Assembly (NCBI GenBank): GCA_023411115.1
Contig: JAEYPF010000001.1
Span: 1-64,000, forward strand
From: Methanobacteriota archaeon
Lineage (GTDB): Archaea; Methanobacteriota; Methanobacteria; Methanobacteriales; Methanobacteriaceae
DNA: 64,000 bases
Direction: 5' to 3'
Every line of letters starts with the position of its first letter. The first letter of the stretch is position 1. Shown piece after piece: positions 43,724-52,253 of the stretch. A model generated the notes under the pieces. The model saw only the letters and a program-made list of their open reading frames with translations. It was not told where the DNA came from and did not search any database. Made by a program: the position numbers and the translations under genes.

Positions 43724-44646
43724 TGGTTAAAATTGCTTTAGAAGCACTCGCAAGCTGCGCTGGATGCGAAATTTCAGTTCTTGATTTACATGAAGACTTA
43801 TTAAAAATACTGGAGAAGGCAGAAATAGTTTATGCCCCTATTTTAATGGATGCTAAAGAGATTCCTGACGATGTGGATATTGCCATTGTTTCTGGTTCTA
43901 TTCGAAATGAAGAGAATAAGGAAAGACTTGAAGAATTAAGAAATAAGTCAAAAACATTAATTGCCTATGGAACTTGTGCATGTTATGGTGGTATTACAGG
44001 AATGGCAGATTTATTCAACCCTGAAGAGGTAACATCACGTACATATTCAGATAACCCAAGTACTGAATCTGCTGATGTTCCATCAGAAGTTGTACCTAAA
44101 TTACTACCTATTGTTCACCCAGCAGGGGATTATGCAGAAGTTGATTATTACATACCTGGATGCCCTCCTAAAGAAAAATTAACAGGAGATATCTTGGTTC
44201 CATTAATTAATGGTGAAGCTCCAGATGTTCCTAAAAAGAGCGTCTGTGCAGACTGCGAGAGATGGATGGACCATGTTGAATTTGATAAAATACACCGAAG
44301 AGTGGAAGGAGACCCTGACGCCAGACAATGTTTCTTAAGCCAAGGTTATATTTGCCTCGGTTCTGTAACTCTTGGAAGATGTGGTGCACTTTGTACACAA
44401 GCAGGAGTTCAATGCCATGGATGTGGAGGTCCTTCTTTGGATGTTTTAAGGGAACCAAGCCACGATGTTTATAATGGAGTTATTAAAAGGATTGCACACC
44501 TTTCCAAAATGCCAGAAAAGGATGTTGAAAAACAGATATATGATATGGGGCATATAGTTTATGGATTCGTTATTGGGAGTACCATAATGGAGGAAAAAAT
44601 GGTTTCTCAGATTCCACAACTGGTTAAGAAAGAGGTGAAAAGATGA
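43723..44646 (+). CDS. [NiFe] hydrogenase small subunit (Mvh/F420-nonreducing type)
   Basis: The 307-residue protein has the proximal-cluster start LASCAGCEISVLD (C12, C15), GTCACYGG, the IPGCPP motif and Cys-rich C-terminal segments (CADCERW, CLGSVTLGRCGALCTQAGVQCHGCGGP) for three [4Fe-4S] clusters. The pattern fits MvhG-type small subunits. It overlaps the large subunit gene by 4 nt. No MvhD or MvhB is present, so coupling to heterodisulfide reductase through MvhD is not evident here. Electrons more likely go to the operon ferredoxin, which is inference. Confidence 0.88.
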   Translation: MVKIALEALASCAGCEISVLDLHEDLLKILEKAEIVYAPILMDAKEIPDDVDIAIVSGSIRNEENKERLEELRNKSKTLIAYGTCACYGGITGMADLFNPEEVTSRTYSDNPSTESADVPSEVVPKLLPIVHPAGDYAEVDYYIPGCPPKEKLTGDILVPLINGEAPDVPKKSVCADCERWMDHVEFDKIHRRVEGDPDARQCFLSQGYICLGSVTLGRCGALCTQAGVQCHGCGGPSLDVLREPSHDVYNGVIKRIAHLSKMPEKDVEKQIYDMGHIVYGFVIGSTIMEEKMVSQIPQLVKKEVKR

Positions 44647-46091
44647 AAAACATAGAAATTAGTCCTGTGACCAGAATTGAAGGACATGCAAAAATCACTG
44701 TTCAACTTGATGACTCTGGAAATGTTTCAGATGCTCATTTTCACGTTATGGAGATAAGGGGTTTTGAGAAATTTTTAGAAGGAGCTGCAGTGGAAGAAGC
44801 GCCAAGAATCACTCCTCGTATTTGTGGTATATGTCAAACAGCTCACCATTTAGCAGCAGCTAAAGCTACAGATAATGTATTTGGTCTGCAGCCGCCAGAA
44901 ACTGCCATGAAATTAAGGGAATTAATGCTTTTGGGCCAGTATATCCACTCACATTCACTTCACTTCTATTTCCTCGGTGCACCTGACCTTGTAATGGGTC
45001 CAGAATCTGATCCAGCAACTAGAAATGTTGTGGGGATTCTTAAAAAGGATCCTGCACTTGCAAAAATGGCAATAGACACCCGTAAGGTTGGACAGACAAT
45101 AACTGGTATTGTTGGTGGTAAACCAATTAGTCCAGTTACCGCAATACCTGGAGGTCAGTCCAAAGGAATAACTGAAGAAGAAAGAACCAAACTTTTATCA
45201 GAAGCTAAATCTGCAGTTGAGTTTGTAGAAAAAGGTGTTGAAGTAGCAAAACCACTATTTGAACAGTATAGCGAAGCAATTGAAATGTTAGGGCCTGTTG
45301 AATCTCACTTTGGTGCATTAAGCAATAACGGTAACATTGAATTTTACGACGCTCCTGTAAAAATAATTGATAAATCTGGTAATCAGGTTCATCAATTCGA
45401 AGCAAATGATTACCTGGATTACATCGAAGAAAAAGTTCAACCATGGTCTTACCTTAAATTCCCATATCTAAAGCAGATGGGTTTCCCAGATGGAAATTAC
45501 AGGGTAGGTCCACTTGCAAGGTTAAACATAGCTCAGAGTATCCCAACTGAAAAAGCTTCAGCATTATTTGGTGAATTTAAAGATAAATATGGAATTGCTC
45601 AAAATGCTCTTCTATATCACTACGCTCGTCTAATAGAACTGATGTATGCTTCAGAAAGGGCCGTACAGCTTCTTGAAGATGATTCAATTACAGGTACAGA
45701 TTTAAGACAGGGATTATCTGAACCATTAATGACCAAAGCTGAAGCAAAAGGATCCGGTGAAACTAAACGAGGGGTTGGAATGATCGAAGCTACAAGAGGA
45801 ATTCTGATCCACGATTATGAAACAGACGCTGCAGGATTTATAACCCGTGCAAACCTCATAGTTTCAACAGGTCAAAACAACCTTTCTATGGATATAGGTG
45901 TAAGAGAAACAGCTAAAGCCATGATTAAAGGCGAAGAAGTTTCAGAGGGCCTTAAAAATCAGCTTGAGATGATTGTAAGGGCATACGATCCATGTCTTTC
46001 ATGTGCAACCCACATGATCAATGGAGAATCTCCACTTTTAGTAGATATACATGATAGCGAAGGTATACTCCTGAAAAGACATGTATTGTAA
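44643..46091 (+). CDS. [NiFe] hydrogenase large subunit (Mvh/F420-nonreducing type)
   Basis: The 482-residue protein has the two Cys pairs that hold the Ni-Fe centre: RICGICQTAHH near residue 60 and DPCLSCATH near the C-terminus. About 25 residues follow the last His and would be removed by a maturation protease. The family is group 3c-like F420-nonreducing hydrogenase. It oxidises H2 or forms it in the cytosol. It is the last gene of the operon, with a hairpin/T-run terminator downstream. Confidence 0.92.
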   Translation: MKNIEISPVTRIEGHAKITVQLDDSGNVSDAHFHVMEIRGFEKFLEGAAVEEAPRITPRICGICQTAHHLAAAKATDNVFGLQPPETAMKLRELMLLGQYIHSHSLHFYFLGAPDLVMGPESDPATRNVVGILKKDPALAKMAIDTRKVGQTITGIVGGKPISPVTAIPGGQSKGITEEERTKLLSEAKSAVEFVEKGVEVAKPLFEQYSEAIEMLGPVESHFGALSNNGNIEFYDAPVKIIDKSGNQVHQFEANDYLDYIEEKVQPWSYLKFPYLKQMGFPDGNYRVGPLARLNIAQSIPTEKASALFGEFKDKYGIAQNALLYHYARLIELMYASERAVQLLEDDSITGTDLRQGLSEPLMTKAEAKGSGETKRGVGMIEATRGILIHDYETDAAGFITRANLIVSTGQNNLSMDIGVRETAKAMIKGEEVSEGLKNQLEMIVRAYDPCLSCATHMINGESPLLVDIHDSEGILLKRHVL

Positions 46092-46094
46092 TTG

Positions 46095-46119
46095 GATGAC
46101 CTAAATCATCTATTTTTTT
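46095..46119 (+). terminator. stem-loop and T-run after the hydrogenase operon
   Basis: GATGA, a 6-nt loop and TCATC are followed by TATTTTTTT, 3 bp after the stop codon. This is the expected form of a stem-assisted terminator. Confidence 0.5.
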
Positions 46120-46321
46120 ATTTTAAAATTAATTTTTAGTATTTTCTTTTCTTTTCTTTAAATTTATTACACTTGTTAGACATAGCTATGTTTAAGATAA
46201 TATTTAAGAACTATGAATGTAAACTAGAACTAGAATATCATTTGGATGTTGAATGGATCAGTCTTTAGAAAATTATATTTATGGACATATCTTAATATCT
46301 TAAATGTGTCAACGTGATTAT

Positions 46322-47683
46322 ATGGACTCTAACATAGAAAACCAATTAACAATGATTCTAAGCGACTTAAATAAAGTTGAGGGCATAGACAGTAGTTTAA
46401 TTGCCGATAGCAATGGGGCTGTAATCTGTCATACTATGTCGCGAAGAACAGATACCTCTCTTTTTGGCCATATGGCCCATGTGATTACAAGTTCATCAAA
46501 AAGATTACTTAATTCAGCCAATGGTGGAGAAATTCAAAGGGTACTGGTTGAATCGCATGGGGGCAAAGCTCTTTTTTTACATCTTGAAAATACTTATTTC
46601 ATTGTACTCATGGAGATATCTGCAAATGTTGGGCTTGTGATGGTTTCGGCCAAAAGAGCAGCTAAAGATATAATCAAACTTACAAAGGATATGGTCCCAG
46701 CAGCACCAGTTGAAGAAGAAGTAATTGCTACTCAAGATGAGGTAGAAGCTCCATCTGAAGAAATAACTACTCCCGATGAAACTGAAGTTCCATCTGAAGA
46801 GATAGAAACAGCAGTAATTGGAAATGAAATAGCCGAAAAACAGGATGAGATAGAAGTTGAAGAACTGAATGTGGAAACGGTAGATAAAATCATTGAAACT
46901 GAAGACTTAGAACAAGCTGCTGCTAAGGTTATAGGAACTGAAAAATTGGACGAAATACTTGAATCTGAAGAATTTAAGGTATTAAACGATTCAGAAGCAA
47001 AAGAAAAACTTTCAGAAATGCTTGAAATTGAAACAGAAGAAGAATCTCTAGATATGAAATCACCAGCTCCTGAAGCTGTTAAAGAGCCAGAAACTGTTGA
47101 TAAAGCAGATGTTTTGCTTGAAGAGAGTTCTGAACTTGAAATTGAAGCTGAATCAAGACCAGAAGAAATTGAAGAGCCAGAAAGCAGTCTTCCCGTAATA
47201 AAACCTCCAATTTCATTCCCTAAATTACCAGAAGGCGTTGAAATACCTACTGGAGATAAGGAGAAATCTGATCTGATTTTGGATATATATGAGGCTATAT
47301 TTTTGGCAATGTCCATTGGAGCTAGTAAAATTATGGGCGTATCACCTGCAAGAGGGCTTATAAAGCAATTTTTACCTTTGGAAGATTGTAAGAGTCTTTT
47401 AAAGGATGTTGATGTGAAAAGTAATTCAGTAGTTGATTTTAATAAAATAAGAGAAAATGCTGAAAGCATTCCTTTAAATGATAGAGAAAACACACTTATC
47501 ACTGATTTTAGTAAAATAATTACCATTATAACTGAGAATTATGGTAAAATAATGGGATATGGAGCATTCAGGGGAATAGTGAGGACTGAGTTTAAAATCA
47601 TAAATAATTCTTACGGAAAAACCATGGATGAGCTTGGAATTAAAGATAAAATCCATCCAGAATTAATTGATTTATTTAAATAA
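46322..47683 (+). CDS. roadblock/LC7 protein with long acidic linker and C-terminal helical domain
   Basis: The protein of about 453 residues begins with a roadblock domain (LNKVEGIDSSLIADSNGAVICHTM...ENTYFIVLMEISANVGLVMVSA). About 180 residues rich in Glu, Ile and Thr then follow, and a C-terminal domain of about 150 residues (SDLILDIYEAIFLAMSIGASKIMGV...AFRGIVRTEFKII). I prefer ATG at 46322, preceded by GTGAT, over the ATG at 46304. The layout of domain, acidic linker and domain mirrors the DUF2226 protein in the MinD operon. It may be an adaptor for a small GTPase or a positioning system. Confidence 0.7.
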   Translation: MDSNIENQLTMILSDLNKVEGIDSSLIADSNGAVICHTMSRRTDTSLFGHMAHVITSSSKRLLNSANGGEIQRVLVESHGGKALFLHLENTYFIVLMEISANVGLVMVSAKRAAKDIIKLTKDMVPAAPVEEEVIATQDEVEAPSEEITTPDETEVPSEEIETAVIGNEIAEKQDEIEVEELNVETVDKIIETEDLEQAAAKVIGTEKLDEILESEEFKVLNDSEAKEKLSEMLEIETEEESLDMKSPAPEAVKEPETVDKADVLLEESSELEIEAESRPEEIEEPESSLPVIKPPISFPKLPEGVEIPTGDKEKSDLILDIYEAIFLAMSIGASKIMGVSPARGLIKQFLPLEDCKSLLKDVDVKSNSVVDFNKIRENAESIPLNDRENTLITDFSKIITIITENYGKIMGYGAFRGIVRTEFKIINNSYGKTMDELGIKDKIHPELIDLFK

Positions 47684-47764
47684 TTGAATTAATTGAAATT
47701 AACCTTTTTTATATAAATTTTCAGATATTTTAAAATAAATCTGCAGCTTTAGTTTTCAATTATT

Positions 47765-47995
47765 TTAGTAATTTAGATAAATTGATAGGGCCAGAGTTCC
47801 ATGAATTATCCCAAAAGTTAATGCGATTGCAGCCATTGTGGGATGAATTTTGAATGGTATTCTTACACCCCTAAAAATCATTAGACCTAAAGATGCTGTA
47901 ATTATAAATAAAGAGAGAGTAGTGATCCCCAGATAAAGGATTAAGGGTTTTCCAAAAATTGGAAAATATGCTATACTACTCAACATATCAATCAA
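47765..47995 (-). CDS. small three-helix membrane protein with conserved His
   Basis: The 76-residue protein has two or three membrane helices. Two His occur in or near the membrane (FKIHPTMAAIALTFGIIHGTLALSI), a spacing that could ligate haem or copper. It starts 19 bp after the stop of the cupredoxin gene at 48015 on the same strand, so it is probably an operon partner. It could anchor or pass electrons to the cupredoxins, but no family is recognised. Confidence 0.55.
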   Translation of the reverse strand: MIDMLSSIAYFPIFGKPLILYLGITTLSLFIITASLGLMIFRGVRIPFKIHPTMAAIALTFGIIHGTLALSIYLNY

Positions 47996-48014
47996 CTCTT
48001 TAAAGTTGTTTATT

Positions 48015-48365
48015 TTACTGAACTATTACTGTACCTTTCATATCGGGATGTATTGAGCAATGGTAAGGATATGTACCTGCTTTAGTGAAAGTGAATGTAT
48101 AATTGGCTCCAGGATTTATATTGCTGCTGCTTTGAAATGCGCCATTGTCGCTTGTTATTGTATGGGTGGTGGAATCCTTATTTACCCATGTTACAGTTGT
48201 CCCTGTTTTAACAGTAAGACTGTTTGGGTTAAATGCAAAGTTTTGAATATATACGGTGTTTGGTGGAATGTTTTGCTGATTTTGTTGATTCTGCGTACAT
48301 CCGGAAAATGCAACTACTCCAATTAACAGTACTATTATGCCAATCCCCATATATTTTGATTTCAT
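48015..48365 (-). CDS. cupredoxin-domain (blue copper) lipoprotein 1
   Basis: The 116-residue protein has a lipoprotein signal (VVAFSGC, Cys at about 22) and a plastocyanin/auracyanin-like domain: YIQNFAFNPNSLTVKTGTTVTW, a first Cu ligand His in STTHTITSD, and the loop YPYHCSIHPDMKG, which gives Cys, His and Met. These four ligands form a type-1 copper site. It would sit outside the membrane and move electrons or hold copper. Two paralogues lie next to it. Type-1 copper proteins are rare in strict anaerobes. Confidence 0.85.
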   Translation of the reverse strand: MKSKYMGIGIIVLLIGVVAFSGCTQNQQNQQNIPPNTVYIQNFAFNPNSLTVKTGTTVTWVNKDSTTHTITSDNGAFQSSSNINPGANYTFTFTKAGTYPYHCSIHPDMKGTVIVQ

Positions 48366-48555
48366 GTTATAATATTTGTTTAATATACTATAATAACCTA
48401 ACTAAAATAGATGGGCCCTTATATCGGCATAATATTATTTATTATATTTTTAATAATAAATAGGATATTTATTGAAGCGCTGGTATAGAATTAACATTAA
48501 AATATTATTAAATTACTTACTGATTTTAGTCTATTTGGATTTAAATTATTTGATT

Positions 48556-48948
48556 TTACTGAACGATTATCGTACCTTTCATATTGGGGTGTATCAGACA
48601 GTGATACGGGTAAGTCCCAGATTTAGTGAATTTAAAGCTGTAATTATCTCCAGTATTTAGATTTTTACTTTCAAAAGCTTTTGTATTGCTAGTTACTTGA
48701 TGATTGGTAGAATCTTGATTTATCCAGGTAACCGTAGTTCCTATTGGAACTATAATGGTATGGGGTGTGAATGTTGAATTTTGAATTGTGACGGTGTATT
48801 TTGAATTACTCTGTGGATTAGGGGTCTGATTTGAAATAGTTTGATGGGGTGGAGTCTGATTCTGTTGATTTTGTATGCATCCAGAAATTGATGCTACTAA
48901 TAAAACCAATATGAAAATAAAGATTTTAAAATAATATTCTGGTTTCAT
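48556..48948 (-). CDS. cupredoxin-domain lipoprotein 2
   Basis: The 130-residue paralogue has a lipobox in VASISGC and a Gln/Asn/Pro-rich linker. The cupredoxin core follows: IQNSTFTPHTIIVPIGTTVTW, His in STNHQVTSN and the copper loop YPYHCLIHPNMKG. All four type-1 copper ligands are kept. The linker is longer than in the neighbours. It is separated by 190 bp from copy 1 and probably has its own promoter. Confidence 0.85.
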   Translation of the reverse strand: MKPEYYFKIFIFILVLLVASISGCIQNQQNQTPPHQTISNQTPNPQSNSKYTVTIQNSTFTPHTIIVPIGTTVTWINQDSTNHQVTSNTKAFESKNLNTGDNYSFKFTKSGTYPYHCLIHPNMKGTIIVQ

Positions 48949-49068
48949 AAATTATTATTTATATTGCATTGTTAAAAAAATTTTGTGTTCATTTTAAATT
49001 TAAAAAGCAAACTTATCCTAATAACTGCAATAAGTTACAGTAGAGAACTTACTAAGGATAAATGTTAT

Positions 49069-49440
49069 TTATTGAACGATTATTTTACCTGTCATTGAAG
49101 GGTGTTCGTTACAGTGATAAGTATATTCTCCAGGTTTGGTAAAATTATAAGTATAACTTTCGCCTTTTGCTAAGTCTTCACTTGCAAAAGCTCCTGAATC
49201 ACTTGCTACATCATGAATAGCAGAATCCCGATTTGTCCACGTAATGTTTGTCCCTGCTTTAACTGTGAGCGTATTTGGGTTATATGCGAAATTTTGGATC
49301 ATTATTGTACTGTAAGAAGTATTTTTGGGACTGGATGTGTTTTGAGGGGGTTCCTGTTGATTCTGCACACAACCTGAAAGTGCAACTATTCCTAAAATAG
49401 TTACAACAATTCCAACCAATGTGTAATACTTTAATTTCAT
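49069..49440 (-). CDS. cupredoxin-domain lipoprotein 3
   Basis: The 123-residue paralogue has a lipobox in ALSGC. Its cupredoxin core reads MIQNFAYNPNTLTVKAGTNITW, with His in SAIHDVASD and the copper loop YTYHCNEHPSMTG. The ligand set Cys, His, His and Met is retained, although the loop has NE instead of SI/LI. It is the first copy in transcription order. An AT-rich upstream region presumably holds its promoter. Confidence 0.85.
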   Translation of the reverse strand: MKLKYYTLVGIVVTILGIVALSGCVQNQQEPPQNTSSPKNTSYSTIMIQNFAYNPNTLTVKAGTNITWTNRDSAIHDVASDSGAFASEDLAKGESYTYNFTKPGEYTYHCNEHPSMTGKIIVQ

Positions 49441-49745
49441 AAATTAAGATATATTTGATGTAGTATAAAACTGTTACTAAAGGGCATATTATAAATATTA
49501 AGATGTTATACTGGAGATTAACATAAAATAATGTATTAAATAAAGCATATCACATATTTAAGACATATTTCTGGAAATTTTTTTCCTATTTTCATAAACA
49601 GTAAGTTTTATACTAACTATTTACAAACCAACTATGGGTACATTGTTTCTATTTTTATAATAATGCAACGTATTCATAAATTCATTTTTACAAAATTAAC
49701 AAGCTGAAAATATACAAGAATGTCATAAAAGTAAACGGTGATTAA
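49441..49745. other. divergent promoter region, no gene
   Basis: The 305-bp stretch lies between the cupredoxin gene and rfcS, which are divergent. It is AT-rich with no ORF. The rfcS leader has AAACGGTGATTAA before the ATG. Confidence 0.4.
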
Positions 49746-50711
49746 ATGAACGGACCATGGGTTGAAAAATACAGACCAGGTAATCTAGATGAAGTTGTAG
49801 GTCAGGATCATATAGTTCAAAGACTTAAAAGGTATGTTGAAGATCATAGTATGCCTAATTTAATGTTTACAGGGCCTGCAGGGGTTGGAAAGACAACAAC
49901 GGCCATTGCACTTGCAAAATCTATTTTGGGAGAATACTGGAGACAGAACTTTTTAGAGCTCAATGCATCTGATGCAAGGGGAATAGATACAGTAAGAACC
50001 AACATTAAAAATTTCTGCCGGTTAAAAGCAGTTGGAGCCCCGTTCAGGATAGTATTCCTTGATGAAGTAGATAACATGACTAAGGATGCTCAACACGCTT
50101 TAAGGCGTGAAATGGAGATGTACACAAAGACAGCATCATTCATACTTTCATGTAATTACTCTTCAAAGATAATAGATCCAATACAGTCACGGTGCGCAAT
50201 CTTTAGATTTGCCCCAGTAAAAGGAACTCAAATCATTCAAAGACTTGAAAAAGTATCAGAAGCCGAAAATCTCAACATTAAAAGGGGTGCAATTGAAAGC
50301 ATAGTTTATTTTGCAGAGGGAGATTTAAGGAAAGCAATTAACATACTTCAAGCGTCAGCATCCACAACTGATGAAATTACAGAAGACAGCATTCATGAAA
50401 TTGTATCAAAGGCTAAACCTCAGGATGTGCGAAAAATAGTAAAAACAGCTTTAAATGGGGACTTTTTAGGCGCAAGAGATCTCTTAAGGGAAGTAATGGT
50501 TATTCAAGGTACAAGTGGAGAAGATATGATAACTCAAATTTATCAGGAAGTTTCACGTATGTCAATGGAAAATATGATTGAAGAAAGTACATACGTTGAT
50601 TTAATTCAAAGTATTGGTGAATATGATTACAGAATACGAGAGGGATCAAATCCAAGAATTCAGCTTGAAGCACTTCTTACTAAGTTTTTATTGAAAGGAA
50701 AGGCAGATTAG
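49746..50711 (+). CDS. rfcS: replication factor C small subunit
   Basis: The 321-residue AAA+ clamp-loader subunit has Walker A GPAGVGKTTTA (about 40-50), Walker B VFLDEVDNM, the SRC sensor (DPIQSRCAIFRF) and the C-terminal collar. It has no intein. With RfcL it loads the PCNA ring onto primed DNA using ATP. It is followed after 2 bp by rfcL, so the two subunits are made together. Confidence 0.96.
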   Translation: MNGPWVEKYRPGNLDEVVGQDHIVQRLKRYVEDHSMPNLMFTGPAGVGKTTTAIALAKSILGEYWRQNFLELNASDARGIDTVRTNIKNFCRLKAVGAPFRIVFLDEVDNMTKDAQHALRREMEMYTKTASFILSCNYSSKIIDPIQSRCAIFRFAPVKGTQIIQRLEKVSEAENLNIKRGAIESIVYFAEGDLRKAINILQASASTTDEITEDSIHEIVSKAKPQDVRKIVKTALNGDFLGARDLLREVMVIQGTSGEDMITQIYQEVSRMSMENMIEESTYVDLIQSIGEYDYRIREGSNPRIQLEALLTKFLLKGKAD

Positions 50712-50713
50712 AG

Positions 50714-52204
50714 ATGTTGTGGGTAGAAAAATACAGTCCAAAAAACTTCGATGAAGTTCTTGGGAATATAAAGGCAAAGAAAGAAATCCTTGAATGGACA
50801 GAAGAATGGAAAAACGGTAATCATCAAAAATGCCTCTTTCTTATAGGTCCTCCAGGAACAGGTAAGACCACATTTGCCCACTTGATTGCAAATGAGTTTT
50901 CTGATTCTGTTGAATTAAATGCCAGTGATAAGCGGTCTTATGATGCTATTATGAGCACTATAGGTGTGGCATCATCTTCAATGACGCTATTTGGTAGCAG
51001 ATTAAAGTTAATCATACTTGATGAAGTTGATGGACTCCATGGTAATGATGATAGGGGCGGATCAAGGGCGATTAATAAAATAATAAAGGAAGGAATCCAG
51101 CCAGTAATAATGATGGCTAATGATCCTTATAGTAAGAGGATTGCGAGCTTTAAAAGTAAATGTAAAGTTATAAACTTGAGAAAAGTACATACAAATTCCA
51201 TAGTTTCTCTTTTAAAAAAAATATGTGTAAAAGAAGGGGTGGAATTTGAAGAGCATGTTTTAAGAACCCTTGCAAAAAGATCCAATGGAGATTTAAGGTC
51301 AGCCATCACCGATCTTGAGATCATGGCAAAGGGGGAAGATAAGATAACGTCAGAAGCTCTTGAACTGGTATCTCAAAAAGATGAAAGGTCCAACACCTTT
51401 GATGTTGTAAGAACAATTTTAAAAAGCAAAAATCCAACCAGAATTAAGGGAGCCTTGCGGCAGGTAGAAGTTGATCCCTCCCTTTTACTTGAAATGGTCG
51501 CTGAAAATATTCCTCGTGAATATGAAAAGAAAGATGAAATAGAAAAAGCATATGATATGGTTTCAGAAGCAGATATTTATCTTGGCAGGGCTTTTTCAAC
51601 ACGCGCTTACACCTACTGGAAATATGCTTATGATTTCATGAGTCTTGGAGTTGCACTTTCTAAGGATGAAACCTACAAGAAATTTGCAAGATATGCTAAC
51701 TCATCAGTTTATACAATGCTTTCTAAAAGCAGAGGTAAAAGGGATTTACAGAATAGAGTTGCAGAAAAAATTGGAGAAAAGCTTCATACTTCCAAAAAAG
51801 TTGCAATTTCACAGTTTCCTTATTTTGAAGTCATGTTTCAGGATAATGATATTGCCTACAACATGATGATGTATTTCGGACTTGAAGACGATGAAGTAAA
51901 ACTGTTTAGATCAAGGAAAATAAAGGCCCCTAAAAAAGCTAAATCTAACAAAAAAACAGAAGATAAAAAGGAAACAAAAAGTTCTGGAAAAACTGTTAAA
52001 TCTAAGGAAACTAATGTGAATGATAAGGCTTCAAAAGCACGAAAAGAGGTAAAAGAAGCTACTTCAAGCAGTGATCCAAAGGATAGTAAGAAAGTATCTA
52101 GAAAATCTAAAAATGTATCTTCTGGATCAAATGAAGAATATAAAAAGAAGGAAGATAATGGCGAAAGTAAAGGAAAACAGGTTTCATTGTTTAGTTTTAA
52201 ATGA
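50714..52204 (+). CDS. rfcL: replication factor C large subunit
   Basis: The 496-residue protein has Walker A GPPGTGKTTFAH, Walker B ILDEVDGLHG, the collar domain and a Lys/Ser-rich tail of about 100 residues. It ends in QVSLFSFK, a PIP-box-like PCNA-binding motif. Together with RfcS it forms the clamp loader. It starts 2 bp after the rfcS stop with an AGATTAGAG leader. Confidence 0.95.
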   Translation: MLWVEKYSPKNFDEVLGNIKAKKEILEWTEEWKNGNHQKCLFLIGPPGTGKTTFAHLIANEFSDSVELNASDKRSYDAIMSTIGVASSSMTLFGSRLKLIILDEVDGLHGNDDRGGSRAINKIIKEGIQPVIMMANDPYSKRIASFKSKCKVINLRKVHTNSIVSLLKKICVKEGVEFEEHVLRTLAKRSNGDLRSAITDLEIMAKGEDKITSEALELVSQKDERSNTFDVVRTILKSKNPTRIKGALRQVEVDPSLLLEMVAENIPREYEKKDEIEKAYDMVSEADIYLGRAFSTRAYTYWKYAYDFMSLGVALSKDETYKKFARYANSSVYTMLSKSRGKRDLQNRVAEKIGEKLHTSKKVAISQFPYFEVMFQDNDIAYNMMMYFGLEDDEVKLFRSRKIKAPKKAKSNKKTEDKKETKSSGKTVKSKETNVNDKASKARKEVKEATSSSDPKDSKKVSRKSKNVSSGSNEEYKKKEDNGESKGKQVSLFSFK

Positions 52205-52253
52205 TTCTAATTAATAGCCATCCGCATAAAATTAGAATAATATTAATACTATA

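Noticed and set aside
46732..47526. 264-residue Ser-rich frame opposite the roadblock protein
   Set aside because: It mirrors the Glu-rich linker (GAA read backwards as TTC/TCT), a known artefact of acidic low-complexity coding.
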